DNA from: Jeotgalicoccus aerolatus
GTDB lineage: Bacteria > Bacillota > Bacilli > Staphylococcales > Salinicoccaceae
Length of the DNA stretch: 64,000 nt
Assembly (NCBI RefSeq): GCF_014635205.1
Contig: NZ_BMCN01000001.1
Span: 1,054,001-1,118,000 of the forward strand
Direction of reading: 5' to 3'
Shown in pieces: positions 8,088-16,458 of the stretch; the first letter of the stretch is position 1, and each line of letters starts with the position of its first letter. The position numbers and the translations under genes were made by a program. Under the pieces are notes generated by a model, which was given only the letters and a program-made list of their open reading frames with translations, ran no database searches and was not told where the DNA came from.

Positions 8088-8462
8088 GCGCGCGGGCGAC
8101 GTCGTGATTTTGACCACGTCATCCAAAGGCGCGCGGGCGACGTCGTGATTTTGACCACGTCATCCAAAGGCGCGCGGGCGACGTCGTGATTTTGACCACG
8201 TCATCCAAAGGCGCGCGGGCGACGTCGTGATTTTGACCACGTCATCCAAAGGCGCGCGGGCGACGTCGTGATTTTGACCACGTCATCCAAAGGCGCGCGG
8301 GTGACGTCGTGATTTTGACCACGTCATCCGAAGGCGTGCGGGTGACGTCGTGATTTTGACCACGTCATCCAAAGGCGCGCGGGTGACGTCGTGATTTTGA
8401 CCACGTCATCCGAAGGCGCGCGGGCGACGTCGTGATTTTGACCACGTCATCCGAAGGCGCGC
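8088..8462. repeat. Tandem array of nine 41-bp units (GC-rich, palindrome-bearing)
   Basis: The landmark GACGTCGTGATTTTGACC recurs at 8098, 8139, 8180, 8221, 8262, 8303, 8344, 8385 and 8426, exactly 41 bp apart, followed by a partial unit to 8462. Variation is confined to a few positions (GGGCGAC/GGGTGAC, CCAAAG/CCGAAG, one GCGTGCG). Each unit carries an imperfect dyad around GGTGACGTCGTG / CACGTCATCC. The period is not a multiple of three, so the array is not coding. It sits between the facing terminators of the DMT gene and recQ and is much richer in GC than its surroundings. Confidence 0.95.
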
Positions 8463-8486
8463 CCAGCCCGCCGCAATGGCCACAGA

Positions 8487-8518
8487 CAAAACAAAAATGC
8501 CGGGACTCTTGTCCCGGC
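8487..8518 (-). terminator. Terminator of recQ
   Basis: On the minus strand GCCGGGAC (8511-8518) and GTCCCGGC (8499-8506) form a perfect stem with a four-base loop, followed by ATTTTTGTTTTG. It is 18 bases past the recQ stop. Confidence 0.9.
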
Positions 8519-8535
8519 TGTCACGCCCTCTGTGC

Positions 8536-10323
8536 TTATACGCTCTGACCGTCGACACCGTGTTCCTGGATTTCCTCCAGGAAGTACGGGCAGTAGTGTT
8601 TCAGCTTGTAGTTACCGACGCCTTGTATGTGCATCATATCCTGTTTCGACTGCGGCATCTTCTTAGCAAATTCTTTTAGAATCTGGTCGGTAAAGATTGC
8701 ATCTTCATCGAGTTTATATTTATCCGCCAGATTTTTACGGGTGCTGAGCAGTTTATCGTACAGCACTTCGTTTGGCGATGAGTCTGTTGAAACGTTAACT
8801 CTTTCGTTGTAGTGCTTGCGGTAAGGGACTGTATACAGTTTGACTTTCCGCTTCAGAATATCAAAACTTTTCTCAACAAGGTGCATCTTATAGCCTGAAT
8901 AGTGAACGTATCCCCGCATAATCAGTTCTTCGACGAGGTGGTTCACATCGCTCGTACGGTAGGAGTCCAGCACGCCGAAGCGTTCCTGGCCTTCCAGCCC
9001 TCTGGCAAGTATATTATCGGCATTCTCGCCGCGGAGTACTTGAATCACGAGTTCTTTTGACAGCTTGCCGTCGTTTTCCTGGATCAATTCCAAAATCAGC
9101 CTTGCTTCTGTGGTCATCGGTTCTGTCCGTTCATTAGACAGACAGCTCGAACATTGACCGCATGCTTCGACGTATTCGTCGCGATTAAAGTACTTAACAA
9201 TAAAACTGCTCAAACATTTGCTCGTCTTGTTATACTGCAGCATCAGATCGAGTTTTTCACGCATATGATCCTTATACTGATCGGAGGCGTTTGAGCGGTC
9301 GATAAAGAATTGCTGTAAATTCACATCGCGCTGGGTCGACAGCAAAATACAGTCACTTGGCTGGCCGTCACGGCCGGCACGCCCGATTTCCTGATAGTAG
9401 CTCTCGATATCGCCCGGTAAGTTAAAATGAATAATATAACGAATATCCGGTTTATCAATCCCCATACCAAACGCATTAGTCGCGATAACGATTTTCACTT
9501 CGTCCGCTACAAATTTCTGCTGGTTGTCATTCCGTTCTTTTTTACCCAGTCCGCCGTGGTAAATGACGTTTTCTACATCATTGTCTGTTAAATAAGTCGA
9601 CAGCTTCTCAACTTCTGCCCGTGTCGAAACGTAAATAATACCGGATGCAGCCGGCCGTTCCTGAATGTAAGACAAGATAAACTGCTCGCGCTGATAAGTG
9701 CCATTGACCGCCAGTTTTAAGTTGTCCCGTTTGACGCTCGTCTTAAATACTGTATCGTCTTCAATGTTCAGCAGTTCCTGAATATTTTCTTCCACTTCCT
9801 CCGTCGCTGTCGCTGTTACAGCAATGATCTGCACATCAGGCAGCAGTGCTTGTAAGTTTGGAATAATACTCTGATAGCTCGGTCTGAAGTCGTGTCCCCA
9901 TTTAGAAATACAATGCGCTTCATCAAACGCAACAAGCGATATTTTTGCGTGGCGCACCGCTGTTTTAAATTCATCATTATTAAAGCGTTCAGGTGCCACG
10001 TATAAAAATTGCAGTTCTCCTCGTACCAGCTGTCCCATTACATCATTCAAGTCGCTTTTTGTCATCGTCGAGTTAATACACTCTGCACGAATGCCGCGGC
10101 GTTTTAATGAGTCGACCTGGTCGAGCATTAAAGAAATCAGCGGTGAAATAACCAGCGTTGTACCTTCGAACATCAGGCCGGGAATTTGATAACATAATGA
10201 TTTACCCGAACCCGTCGGTAAAATGCCGAGGGCGTTCCGTCCGTCTAATATATTTTCTATAATTTCCTGCTGGCCGTATCTGAATTTATCGTATCCAAAA
10301 TATTCTTTTAAGATGGCTTCCAT
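8536..10323 (-). CDS. recQ: ATP-dependent DNA helicase RecQ
   Basis: RecQ is a 3'-5' DNA helicase of recombination and replication-fork repair. The 595-residue protein has Walker A GILPTGSGKS (33-42), DEAH (134-137) followed by the RecQ aromatic-rich loop CISKWGHDFRPSY, and motif VI QEIGRAGRDGQPS. A zinc-binding region contains CGQCSSC at about 380, then come a winged-helix region and a C-terminal HRDC domain (about 510-585, ending HIQGVGNYKLKHYCPYF). Domain order and length are those of a full-length RecQ. Only a weak GGAA ribosome site precedes the ATG. It is transcribed alone. Confidence 0.96.
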   Translation of the reverse strand: MEAILKEYFGYDKFRYGQQEIIENILDGRNALGILPTGSGKSLCYQIPGLMFEGTTLVISPLISLMLDQVDSLKRRGIRAECINSTMTKSDLNDVMGQLVRGELQFLYVAPERFNNDEFKTAVRHAKISLVAFDEAHCISKWGHDFRPSYQSIIPNLQALLPDVQIIAVTATATEEVEENIQELLNIEDDTVFKTSVKRDNLKLAVNGTYQREQFILSYIQERPAASGIIYVSTRAEVEKLSTYLTDNDVENVIYHGGLGKKERNDNQQKFVADEVKIVIATNAFGMGIDKPDIRYIIHFNLPGDIESYYQEIGRAGRDGQPSDCILLSTQRDVNLQQFFIDRSNASDQYKDHMREKLDLMLQYNKTSKCLSSFIVKYFNRDEYVEACGQCSSCLSNERTEPMTTEARLILELIQENDGKLSKELVIQVLRGENADNILARGLEGQERFGVLDSYRTSDVNHLVEELIMRGYVHYSGYKMHLVEKSFDILKRKVKLYTVPYRKHYNERVNVSTDSSPNEVLYDKLLSTRKNLADKYKLDEDAIFTDQILKEFAKKMPQSKQDMMHIQGVGNYKLKHYCPYFLEEIQEHGVDGQSV

Positions 10324-10432
10324 AAAATATCATTCCTATATTTATGTATGTCGTTCTTATATAATTTATCTGCTATATTATACATTATTTTTATTAATGT
10401 TTGTTGTATTTTGTGTTAATAATCCATAGAAA

Positions 10433-10485
10433 AGATCCCCTGTCAGCCATTTACTCTAGTAAGAGTCCGCTTAAACAGGAGATCT
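10433..10485 (-). terminator. Probable terminator of the pab/KipA operon
   Basis: The 11-bp arms AGATCTCCTGT and ACAGGGGATCT (minus strand, one G-T pair) enclose a 31-base loop that contains its own small hairpin, followed by TTTTCT. It is 18 bases past the KipA-like stop. The U-run is short, so the call is moderate. Confidence 0.6.
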
Positions 10486-10503
10486 AGTATAATTGTGTAA
10501 TCT

Positions 10504-11451
10504 TTACATTTTCTCTTTTACAAGTTCTTTTGAAATTTTATAATCGATCGCTTTAAACAGACTATTCACCCATAAGTAATAGCCGTATGTTTCTGCGTGC
10601 GCGTCATCGATATCAATCGTCTGAAACTTAATTTTTGACCCGCGGCGCTTCTGGCCGAGTTTGTGCATATGATAACTTGGAATCGTACCGATATGCGTCA
10701 ATGATGTTTCTGCATCGAAATCGTTCAGTGCAATAACCGGTAATTGATCGTTCAAGTAGACTCCGCCGAGAATACCCGGGTTTACGCAGTCTTCCCCAGC
10801 GAATTCAATCATCTGTCCGTCGACAGACAGCTGGATGCGGTTGTCTTCCTGTGTCACAGTATACTCACGCTCTTCTAACTGCTCGTATACTTCGTCCGGC
10901 ACATCAGGACGTTTAACAATATGGTAAATATCAGATAAGTAAACTTCGACCAGCGAGTAAATGCCGATACCCCAGCTGACTTTTCTTTTATTGCTCATCA
11001 TATGGAAAATTTCATCGTGGAGTGCCGTATAATTACGGCGCATTGTCACTTCATCTCCAGATTTCAAGACGTTAGATTTCTCTACTGCTATACCGCCGGC
11101 AACAGCAAGGTACAGTCTGCTGCCGCGCGTCGATTCTCTAAACGATAAAACATCTCCGCGGTCCATATGGTAAATGCGGTTCGGCTCAATTTTTTCTCCA
11201 TTGACCTGACCTTTAAAATCTCCGCCGGAGTAAGCGATAATCGTCGGCTCTGTAAATTGAATAACACCCGGCTGACCTGACATTTCAAGCGTCGGCTCCT
11301 CGACGTCATTGCCGACCAGTTTATTCGCCAGCATCGGAGACAGACTGTCTACCGCACCGTTGTATTCATTATTCTGCTGTTCTGTGCTCGTCTGTTTTTT
11401 GACGGTTTGCATAATCGTTAACAAACCGGCATCTTGTATAATTAAGCTCAT
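10504..11451 (-). CDS. KipA/PxpC-type protein (biotin-dependent carboxyltransferase-like, CT_A_B domain)
   Basis: This 315-residue cytoplasmic protein belongs to the family of 5-oxoprolinase subunit C (PxpC), KipA and the urea amidolyase C-part. The N-terminus MSLIIQDAGLLTIMQT and the stretch NGAVDSLSPMLANKLVGN are the family opening, and GSRLYLAVAGGI is the next signature. I start it at 11451 because GAGGGA lies just upstream and the preceding gene stops one base earlier. In PxpABC it acts with a PxpB/KipI partner to cleave 5-oxoproline; here the partner gene is only half-length and no pxpA is near. Whether it hydrolyses 5-oxoproline is therefore uncertain. Confidence 0.8.
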   Translation of the reverse strand: MSLIIQDAGLLTIMQTVKKQTSTEQQNNEYNGAVDSLSPMLANKLVGNDVEEPTLEMSGQPGVIQFTEPTIIAYSGGDFKGQVNGEKIEPNRIYHMDRGDVLSFRESTRGSRLYLAVAGGIAVEKSNVLKSGDEVTMRRNYTALHDEIFHMMSNKRKVSWGIGIYSLVEVYLSDIYHIVKRPDVPDEVYEQLEEREYTVTQEDNRIQLSVDGQMIEFAGEDCVNPGILGGVYLNDQLPVIALNDFDAETSLTHIGTIPSYHMHKLGQKRRGSKIKFQTIDIDDAHAETYGYYLWVNSLFKAIDYKISKELVKEKM

Positions 11452-11452
11452 A

Positions 11453-11710
11453 TTATTTTCCCTCACTGACACTGTCAAGCATTGGTTCTACTATAGAAAT
11501 GATATAATTTGCCGGTTCGATTGTATTCTCATTTTCCATCACTTCGACCGGATCATAGTAAAAACTGACTGTATTTTTCGTAAACGCCACTTCCCCGATA
11601 TATGGATTATTTACTTTCAGCGCTTCTTGATCGTATTGTGCTTTAATGTTTTTAATGACCGACGCATCGTCCTGATACGTAATCACTTTATCTCCGTTTG
11701 TAAATATCAT
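11453..11710 (-). CDS. Half-size KipI/PxpB-like protein (AHS1 N-terminal domain only)
   Basis: This 85-residue protein matches only the N-terminal domain of KipI/PxpB: GDKVITYQDD, then a helix with IKNIKAQ, then the family strand PYIGEVAFTKNTVSFYYDP followed by a helix. The C-terminal cyclophilin-like domain of the usual 220-250-residue proteins is missing, and no further in-frame remnant lies before the next gene. The start at 11710 is supported by AGAGGAG seven bases upstream. It abuts the KipA/PxpC-like gene, so the two products probably interact. The family call is by pattern; the reduced form is unusual. Confidence 0.65.
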   Translation of the reverse strand: MIFTNGDKVITYQDDASVIKNIKAQYDQEALKVNNPYIGEVAFTKNTVSFYYDPVEVMENENTIEPANYIISIVEPMLDSVSEGK

Positions 11711-11723
11711 AAGTCCACTCCTC

Positions 11724-11930
11724 TTATCGGTAAAAGAATTCCAATTCGCCGGCAACGTAATCTGTAAAGCTGCCCATGGCGATGCCAAAAACAATAATCG
11801 CTGCAATAACGCCGACAAAACCTATAGCAATTCCGACGATTTTTATATCGTTTTTTAACAGATAAGTAACGATTAAATGCGTTACTATAACGATTGCAAC
11901 AATCAGTAATATTAAAAATAATGTAAACAT
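11724..11930 (-). CDS. Small membrane protein, two spans, unknown function
   Basis: This 68-residue protein consists of two long hydrophobic segments (about residues 1-24 and 28-53) joined by LLKNDIK, with a short acidic tail. The start at 11930 follows AGGTGG. It lies in the operon between pabBC and the KipI-like gene. No family was recognised. Confidence 0.7.
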   Translation of the reverse strand: MFTLFLILLIVAIVIVTHLIVTYLLKNDIKIVGIAIGFVGVIAAIIVFGIAMGSFTDYVAGELEFFYR

Positions 11931-11938
11931 AAGCCACC

Positions 11939-13618
11939 TCATTCCAGGAGTGTGATTGCCACACATTCTCTCACGCTGTTAATCATATAAATCTCAATCT
12001 GACCCTGCGCGTATCTATGACGTAAATCTTTAAGCCTTATATTCTCTTCAGTTATTTTACCATCATCGATGAGCGCCTGTCTCATCACACCATTTAAAAT
12101 GCCTGTTGCTAAAGGCGGTGTGTAATAACGTCCCGCTTCCATAACAACGATGCTGCCGATATTAAACTCGGTAATATCTAAGTCATCATTATAATATAAA
12201 ACGACATCAGAATCATTTGTTTTACCGGCATAGTGATGTCTCACTGTCGTTTTATTGCCGATAAAGTCCGCTGCACCGACCATCGGACGGTTAAAAATCC
12301 GGCCCGTGGTCAGCTTTCTGTTGTCCATCAGCGGTTCAGCAGTGAGATTCATCTCACCTTCTTTATTTACTGTTGCACGCAGTTTAAAGATGCCCTGCTG
12401 TAAATGATTGTCTTCAATGTATATTTGTATGTTCCGCTTAAAATCAGGCATTTTAAATTCGAAATGGCCAGCACTGTTTTTCAAACGGTCCGCATGATAA
12501 TCAAGGCGTTTCACTATACCCTCTTCAAGCCGCATCGTTTCAATTAATTCATACTGACTCTGTTTTAAAAACGATGTCTTATGAAGGATCTCTTCGAATT
12601 CAGAAGCCGGAATAGAATCGTAAGTAATCCCCCCGCCTGCACCGTATATATAACGTCCATCTTCAATCACCAGGGTGCGGATCGGCACGTTAAAAATCAT
12701 CGACTGGTCGGGATATAGCATGCCGAGTGCGCCGCAGTAAAAGCCCCGCGGTGTTTTTTCAAGCGTCTCGATTAAATGCATCGTCATCTGTTTCGGCGCG
12801 CCAGTAATCGAGCCGCATGGGAACAATGCATCAAAAGTATCATTTAATGTCACGTCTTCCCGTAAATTCGCCTGCACTGTAGAAATCATTTGATATACCG
12901 TCTGATACTTTTCAATAGTAAACAGTTTTTCTGCCTGAACGGAATCCGGCTGAGCCAGTTTAGATATGTCATTTCTTAAAAGGTCGACGATCATGACATT
13001 TTCTGCCTGATCTTTTTTTGAATGCCTTAAAAATTCATAGCTTTCTTTATCTTTTTTAGGATCTTCAAATCTCGGCGCTGTCCCTTTCATGGGCTTGGTC
13101 GAAATTGTCCTGGCAGCATCCACTTCAAAGAAGAGTTCCGGCGACAGGCTGACAATTTGTTTATCCTTATCATCGATATATATCGCGTAATCCCCGTTGT
13201 TCTCAGTACTCAGCTGCAGGAAGAGCTGATGACTGTCACCTTTAAAATCACCGGACAATCTCGTCGTATAGTTCACCTGATATGTATGGCCGTCCAGTAT
13301 ATAATTTCTGACCTGCTCAATATTATTTTCAATCTCTTCACGCGTTTCGCTGAGTTCAGGTTCACTCATCCGATATGACTGCGGTCTGTCGCCACCTAAA
13401 AATTCCCGGTATGACACCGGCGCTTCGAATACACCGATAATATAATCGTCCTTTTCATATGTCACACCCATAACAACGTAACGGCCTGCGGCCTGATGTG
13501 CCTCTGCCGACTGCATCGCTTCATTAAAAGGTGTGTCTGCAGTAATGACTTCAAGCGGATCGGTAAAGTACAGACTTTCTATCACACCATTTTTCTTAAA
13601 CTTTGTATGAGCTCTCAT
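11939..13618 (-). CDS. pabB: PabB-PabC fusion: aminodeoxychorismate synthase component I plus 4-amino-4-deoxychorismate lyase
   Basis: This bifunctional cytoplasmic enzyme makes p-aminobenzoate for folate. It has 559 residues. Residues about 60-330 form the chorismate-binding domain, with FFEVDAARTISTKPMKGTAPR (A-K-G-T motif), NVMIVDLLRNDISK and FPCGSITGAPK. Residues about 350-559 form a class IV aminotransferase-like lyase domain ending in EFNIGSIVVMEAGRYYTPPLATGILNGVMR, the PabC signature. The start at 13618 is chosen because GGAGG lies 8 bases upstream. It overlaps pabA by 23 bases, so synthesis is coupled with its glutaminase subunit. Confidence 0.93.
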   Translation of the reverse strand: MRAHTKFKKNGVIESLYFTDPLEVITADTPFNEAMQSAEAHQAAGRYVVMGVTYEKDDYIIGVFEAPVSYREFLGGDRPQSYRMSEPELSETREEIENNIEQVRNYILDGHTYQVNYTTRLSGDFKGDSHQLFLQLSTENNGDYAIYIDDKDKQIVSLSPELFFEVDAARTISTKPMKGTAPRFEDPKKDKESYEFLRHSKKDQAENVMIVDLLRNDISKLAQPDSVQAEKLFTIEKYQTVYQMISTVQANLREDVTLNDTFDALFPCGSITGAPKQMTMHLIETLEKTPRGFYCGALGMLYPDQSMIFNVPIRTLVIEDGRYIYGAGGGITYDSIPASEFEEILHKTSFLKQSQYELIETMRLEEGIVKRLDYHADRLKNSAGHFEFKMPDFKRNIQIYIEDNHLQQGIFKLRATVNKEGEMNLTAEPLMDNRKLTTGRIFNRPMVGAADFIGNKTTVRHHYAGKTNDSDVVLYYNDDLDITEFNIGSIVVMEAGRYYTPPLATGILNGVMRQALIDDGKITEENIRLKDLRHRYAQGQIEIYMINSVRECVAITLLE

Positions 13619-14198
13619 GACTGGCCTCCACTGCAATTCTAATAAAGTTGTTGAGCTGCGCTCTGCCCGCTTCAGACAGTATTGCTTCAGGATGATACTG
13701 TACACCAAAGACAGGGTAATTCTTATGTTCGATTGCCATATTAATGCCGTCCTCAGTCCGCCCGATGATATTAAATGCATCTGCTTCGCCGAAACATGTC
13801 AATGAATGATAACGGCAGCCGGCTAAAGGTGACGGCAAATCTTTGTAAATACCCCGGCCATTATGAAACACATCAAAAGCATGGCCATGTACCGGACGCT
13901 CGCCGCGGCTGACTTCACCGCCTGCTAAATGCCACAGCATCTGGTGACCGAGACAAATACCTAAAACCGGCAGTTTCTTATAATACTTACCGATAAAGTC
14001 CAGCACCTCCGGCCGGTCTTTCGGATGTGACGGACCAGGTGAAATAATAATACCGATAATATTAAATTCTTCTATTAAGTCATCACTCAGCTGGTCCGGT
14101 GTGACCACTTTAATACCCGCCTGATATGGATTGCTCTCGATATAATGCACGAGATTATATGTAAATGAATCGTAATTGTCTATCATTAATAAATTCAC
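13596..14198 (-). CDS. pabA: Aminodeoxychorismate synthase glutamine amidotransferase subunit PabA
   Basis: This class I glutamine amidotransferase supplies ammonia to PabB. It opens LMIDNYDSFTYNLVHYI and carries the nucleophile motif GICLGHQM and the His-Glu dyad in QYHPEAIL. The best start is a GTG at 14198 (200 residues), because AGGGAG lies 7 bases upstream; an upstream ATG lacks a ribosome site. It is the first gene of the operon pabA, pabBC, small membrane protein, KipI-like, KipA-like. TrpG is the alternative for this family, but the pabBC partner decides for PabA. Confidence 0.93.
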   Translation of the reverse strand: MNLLMIDNYDSFTYNLVHYIESNPYQAGIKVVTPDQLSDDLIEEFNIIGIIISPGPSHPKDRPEVLDFIGKYYKKLPVLGICLGHQMLWHLAGGEVSRGERPVHGHAFDVFHNGRGIYKDLPSPLAGCRYHSLTCFGEADAFNIIGRTEDGINMAIEHKNYPVFGVQYHPEAILSEAGRAQLNNFIRIAVEASHESSYKV

Positions 14199-14352
14199 TG
14201 GACTGCTCCCTGTAAGTAATTTATTTAATAATATCATATACAATTCAATTTCAATAACACAATAGGTACAGAGGAGGATGAAAACCGGAGGCCTATCATG
14301 TAGACTTGAGAGTAAAGAAATAAATATCGTGATTTAGTTAGAAGGGTGATCT

Positions 14353-15537
14353 ATGTCTAAGGGGAAGTCCAGAATCTGGACGAAAGATTTTATTATTATT
14401 GTTATCGCGAACTTTTTTATTTTTACATCATTTCAAATGACACTCCCGACACTGCCGCTGTACGTTCAGGAAATCGGTTCAAATGAAACCTGGGTCGGTA
14501 TCATCGTCGGGATTTTCACTTTCTCCGCTTTGTTAATCCGGCCTTTTGGAGGAAAGATGCTCGATACGACGGGACGTGCGCCCGTATTTATTACCGGTCT
14601 CGCTATTCTCGTTATCTCCTTATACTCGCTCGCTGTCAGTACGACGATATTAATCCTTGTCGCCGTGCGTATTGTCCAGGGTATCGGCTGGGGACTGTCG
14701 AATACAGCTTCCGGTACAATCGCTTCAGATTTAGTTCCGAAAGACCGTCGGGGAGAAGGCCTCGGATTTTTCGGCTTGAGCGGTAACCTCGCACTCGCTA
14801 TCGGGCCTGCTCTCGGGTTGTTTTTAGTAAATCATATCGAATTCTCGACTTTATTTATCATCTGCGGATCGCTTACCTTAATTGCTTTGCTGCTCGCTTT
14901 AAATGTTAAGTACGTTAAAGCCGAACCGCTGACACAAGCAGAAATTGAAGAGGATGAATTAAACACTTCCCGCTTTAATTTCTTTGAAAAAAGAGCGCTG
15001 CCTGCATCGGCGCTGCTCTTCTTCATTACCTTTACATTCGGAGGCATCGCGACATTCTTACCTGCCTATACTTTCCAGCAGGGCTTCGCGCCTCACTATA
15101 TTCAAATTTATTTCGTGCTCTATGCTTTAGCACTCGTAACGACGAGATTTTTTGCCGGCCGCATATACGACCGTCGCGGTCTCGCAATTGTGTTTATACC
15201 GGGCAGCCTATTAATTATTGCCGGACTGACTCTGCTCGCCATCTTAAACAGCCCGGTCTATCTATTTGTCGGTGCGATTTTGTACGGTCTGGGTTTTGGG
15301 ACCGTTCAGCCGGCGCTTCAGGCCTCAGCGATAAATACCACACCGCCGAGAAAACGCGGCATGGCTAATGCGACTTTCTTTTCAGCCTTTGATTTAGGTG
15401 TCGGCCTTGGGGCCATGACTTTTGGCCTCGTCGCACAGTACGACGATTACAATATGATTTACTGGGTCAGCGCAGCCAGCGGATGCTTATCGTTAGTACT
15501 CTTCTTTATTTTGCGAAGTGCGAGAAAAATTGTATAA
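14353..15537 (+). CDS. MFS transporter, drug-efflux-like (YwoG/YfkF type)
   Basis: This 394-residue protein with about twelve membrane spans has the MFS motif A region GGKMLDTTGRAPV between spans 2 and 3. Motif C-like glycine/proline spacing in span 5 (SGNLALAIGPALG) is typical of DHA1 drug:H+ antiporters. The substrate is unknown. The start is preceded by AAGGGTG. It is monocistronic, diverging from pabA. Confidence 0.87.
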   Translation: MSKGKSRIWTKDFIIIVIANFFIFTSFQMTLPTLPLYVQEIGSNETWVGIIVGIFTFSALLIRPFGGKMLDTTGRAPVFITGLAILVISLYSLAVSTTILILVAVRIVQGIGWGLSNTASGTIASDLVPKDRRGEGLGFFGLSGNLALAIGPALGLFLVNHIEFSTLFIICGSLTLIALLLALNVKYVKAEPLTQAEIEEDELNTSRFNFFEKRALPASALLFFITFTFGGIATFLPAYTFQQGFAPHYIQIYFVLYALALVTTRFFAGRIYDRRGLAIVFIPGSLLIIAGLTLLAILNSPVYLFVGAILYGLGFGTVQPALQASAINTTPPRKRGMANATFFSAFDLGVGLGAMTFGLVAQYDDYNMIYWVSAASGCLSLVLFFILRSARKIV

Positions 15538-15552
15538 ATATTTGTCACATAT

Positions 15553-15578
15553 GTTTAAATCCTCTAATAAAAGGTAAT
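15553..15578 (+). promoter_or_regulatory. Candidate sigma-B promoter of the GlsB gene
   Basis: GTTTAA (15553-15558) and GGTAAT (15573-15578) are 14 bases apart, close to the sigma-B consensus GTTTAA-N12-15-GGGTAT. It lies 50 bases before the start of a stress-protein gene, which adds plausibility. Confidence 0.55.
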
Positions 15579-15627
15579 GTATTAAAATAGAACACAGCAT
15601 TTATATATTATTTAGGAGGTAATAAGA

Positions 15628-15888
15628 ATGGGTTGGTTATGGACAATTATTGTAGGCGGTATTTTAGGCTGGCTTGCGGGCTTAATCGTAAGTAAAGATA
15701 TCCCATTTGGTATTATCGGTAATGTTTTAGCAGGTATCATTGGCGGATCAATCGGTAACGCACTTGGTTTAGACTTTGGTCCAACGATTGGCGGCATGAG
15801 TGTCATTGGTACACTAGTCGGTGCAATTATCTTAATTCTTGTTGTATCATTCATCTTTGGAATGTTAAAAGGCAACAAAAAAGCATAA
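15628..15888 (+). CDS. GlsB/YeaQ/YmgE family stress-response membrane protein
   Basis: This 86-residue, glycine-rich membrane protein has three hydrophobic segments and the family sequence GWLAGLIVSKD near the N-terminus, then GIIGNVLAGIIGGSIGNALG. Such proteins (transglycosylase-associated family) are induced by general stress, and the upstream sigma-B-like promoter fits. AGGAGG lies 8 bases before the ATG. It is a single gene with its own terminator. Confidence 0.92.
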   Translation: MGWLWTIIVGGILGWLAGLIVSKDIPFGIIGNVLAGIIGGSIGNALGLDFGPTIGGMSVIGTLVGAIILILVVSFIFGMLKGNKKA

Positions 15889-15907
15889 ATCAATGATTTT
15901 AATCTGA

Positions 15908-15939
15908 AGCGGAATCCTGATATGGATTCCGCTTTTTTT
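15908..15939 (+). terminator. Terminator of the GlsB gene
   Basis: The perfect 10-bp arms AGCGGAATCC and GGATTCCGCT with loop TGATAT are followed by TTTTTT. Confidence 0.93.
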
Positions 15940-15950
15940 GCTGTGATTTT

Positions 15951-16395
15951 GAGCAAGATCACCTGGAAATTCGCAATCTTGCTCACTTTTCATCATATTA
16001 TGAGCAAGGTCACCTGGAATTTCACAACCTTGCTCACTTTTCGTCACATTATGAGCAAGGTCACCTGGAATTTCACAACCTTGCTCACTTTTCGTCATAT
16101 TATGAGCAAGGTCTCCTGAAAATTCACAACCTTGCTCACTTTTCGTCATATTATGAGCAAGGTCTCCTGAAAATTCACAACCTTGCTCACCCTCCATCAC
16201 ATTATGAGCAAGGTCACCTGAAAATTCGCAACCTTGCTCACTTTTCGTCACATAATGAGCAAGACCACCTAAAAATCCACAACCTTGCTCACTTTTCATC
16301 ACATTATGAGCAAGGTCTCCTAAATATTCACAACCCTGCTCACTTTTCATGACATTATGAGCAAGGTCACCTCTAATTTCACAACCCTGCTCACC
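15951..16395. repeat. Tandem array of nine 51-bp hairpin-forming units
   Basis: Units begin with GAGCAAG at 15951, 16002, 16053, 16104, 16155, 16206, 16257, 16308 and 16359, exactly 51 bp apart. Each unit has the arms GAGCAAGGT and ACCTTGCTC about 16 bases apart, then a spacer CACTTTTCGTCATATTAT. Unit 1 has GAT with ATC in place of GGT with ACC, a compensated double change. Several other arm changes become G-U pairs if the minus strand is transcribed. The period is divisible by three, so an open frame crosses the array on the minus strand, but amino-acid-changing substitutions are common and no ribosome site or start is evident; I regard it as non-coding. Confidence 0.95.
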
Positions 16396-16410
16396 CGCCA
16401 CCACTCAGAC

Positions 16411-16447
16411 AAACAAAAATCGCCACATCAAACGTAATGATGTGGCG
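16411..16447 (-). terminator. Terminator of the ABC exporter/ASCH operon
   Basis: On the minus strand CGCCACATCA and TGATGTGGCG form a perfect 10-bp stem with a 7-base loop, followed by ATTTTTGTTT. Confidence 0.92.
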
Positions 16448-16458
16448 GGCTGGAGTAT

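Noticed and set aside
8007-8189. Open frames entering the 41-bp array from both sides
   Set aside because: The period of 41 shifts frame every unit, the frames start inside the DMT gene or its terminator, and no ribosome site is present.
8088-8462. A CRISPR array at either tandem repeat
   Set aside because: There are no unique spacers of regular length between repeats, the whole unit is repeated, and no cas genes are nearby; the same holds for 15951-16395.
15865-16404. A 179-codon minus-strand open frame of 17-residue repeats across the 51-bp array
   Set aside because: The frame exists only because 51 is divisible by three; there is no ribosome site, it lies past the terminator of the nearest minus-strand gene, and unit differences often change amino acids while keeping hairpin pairing.
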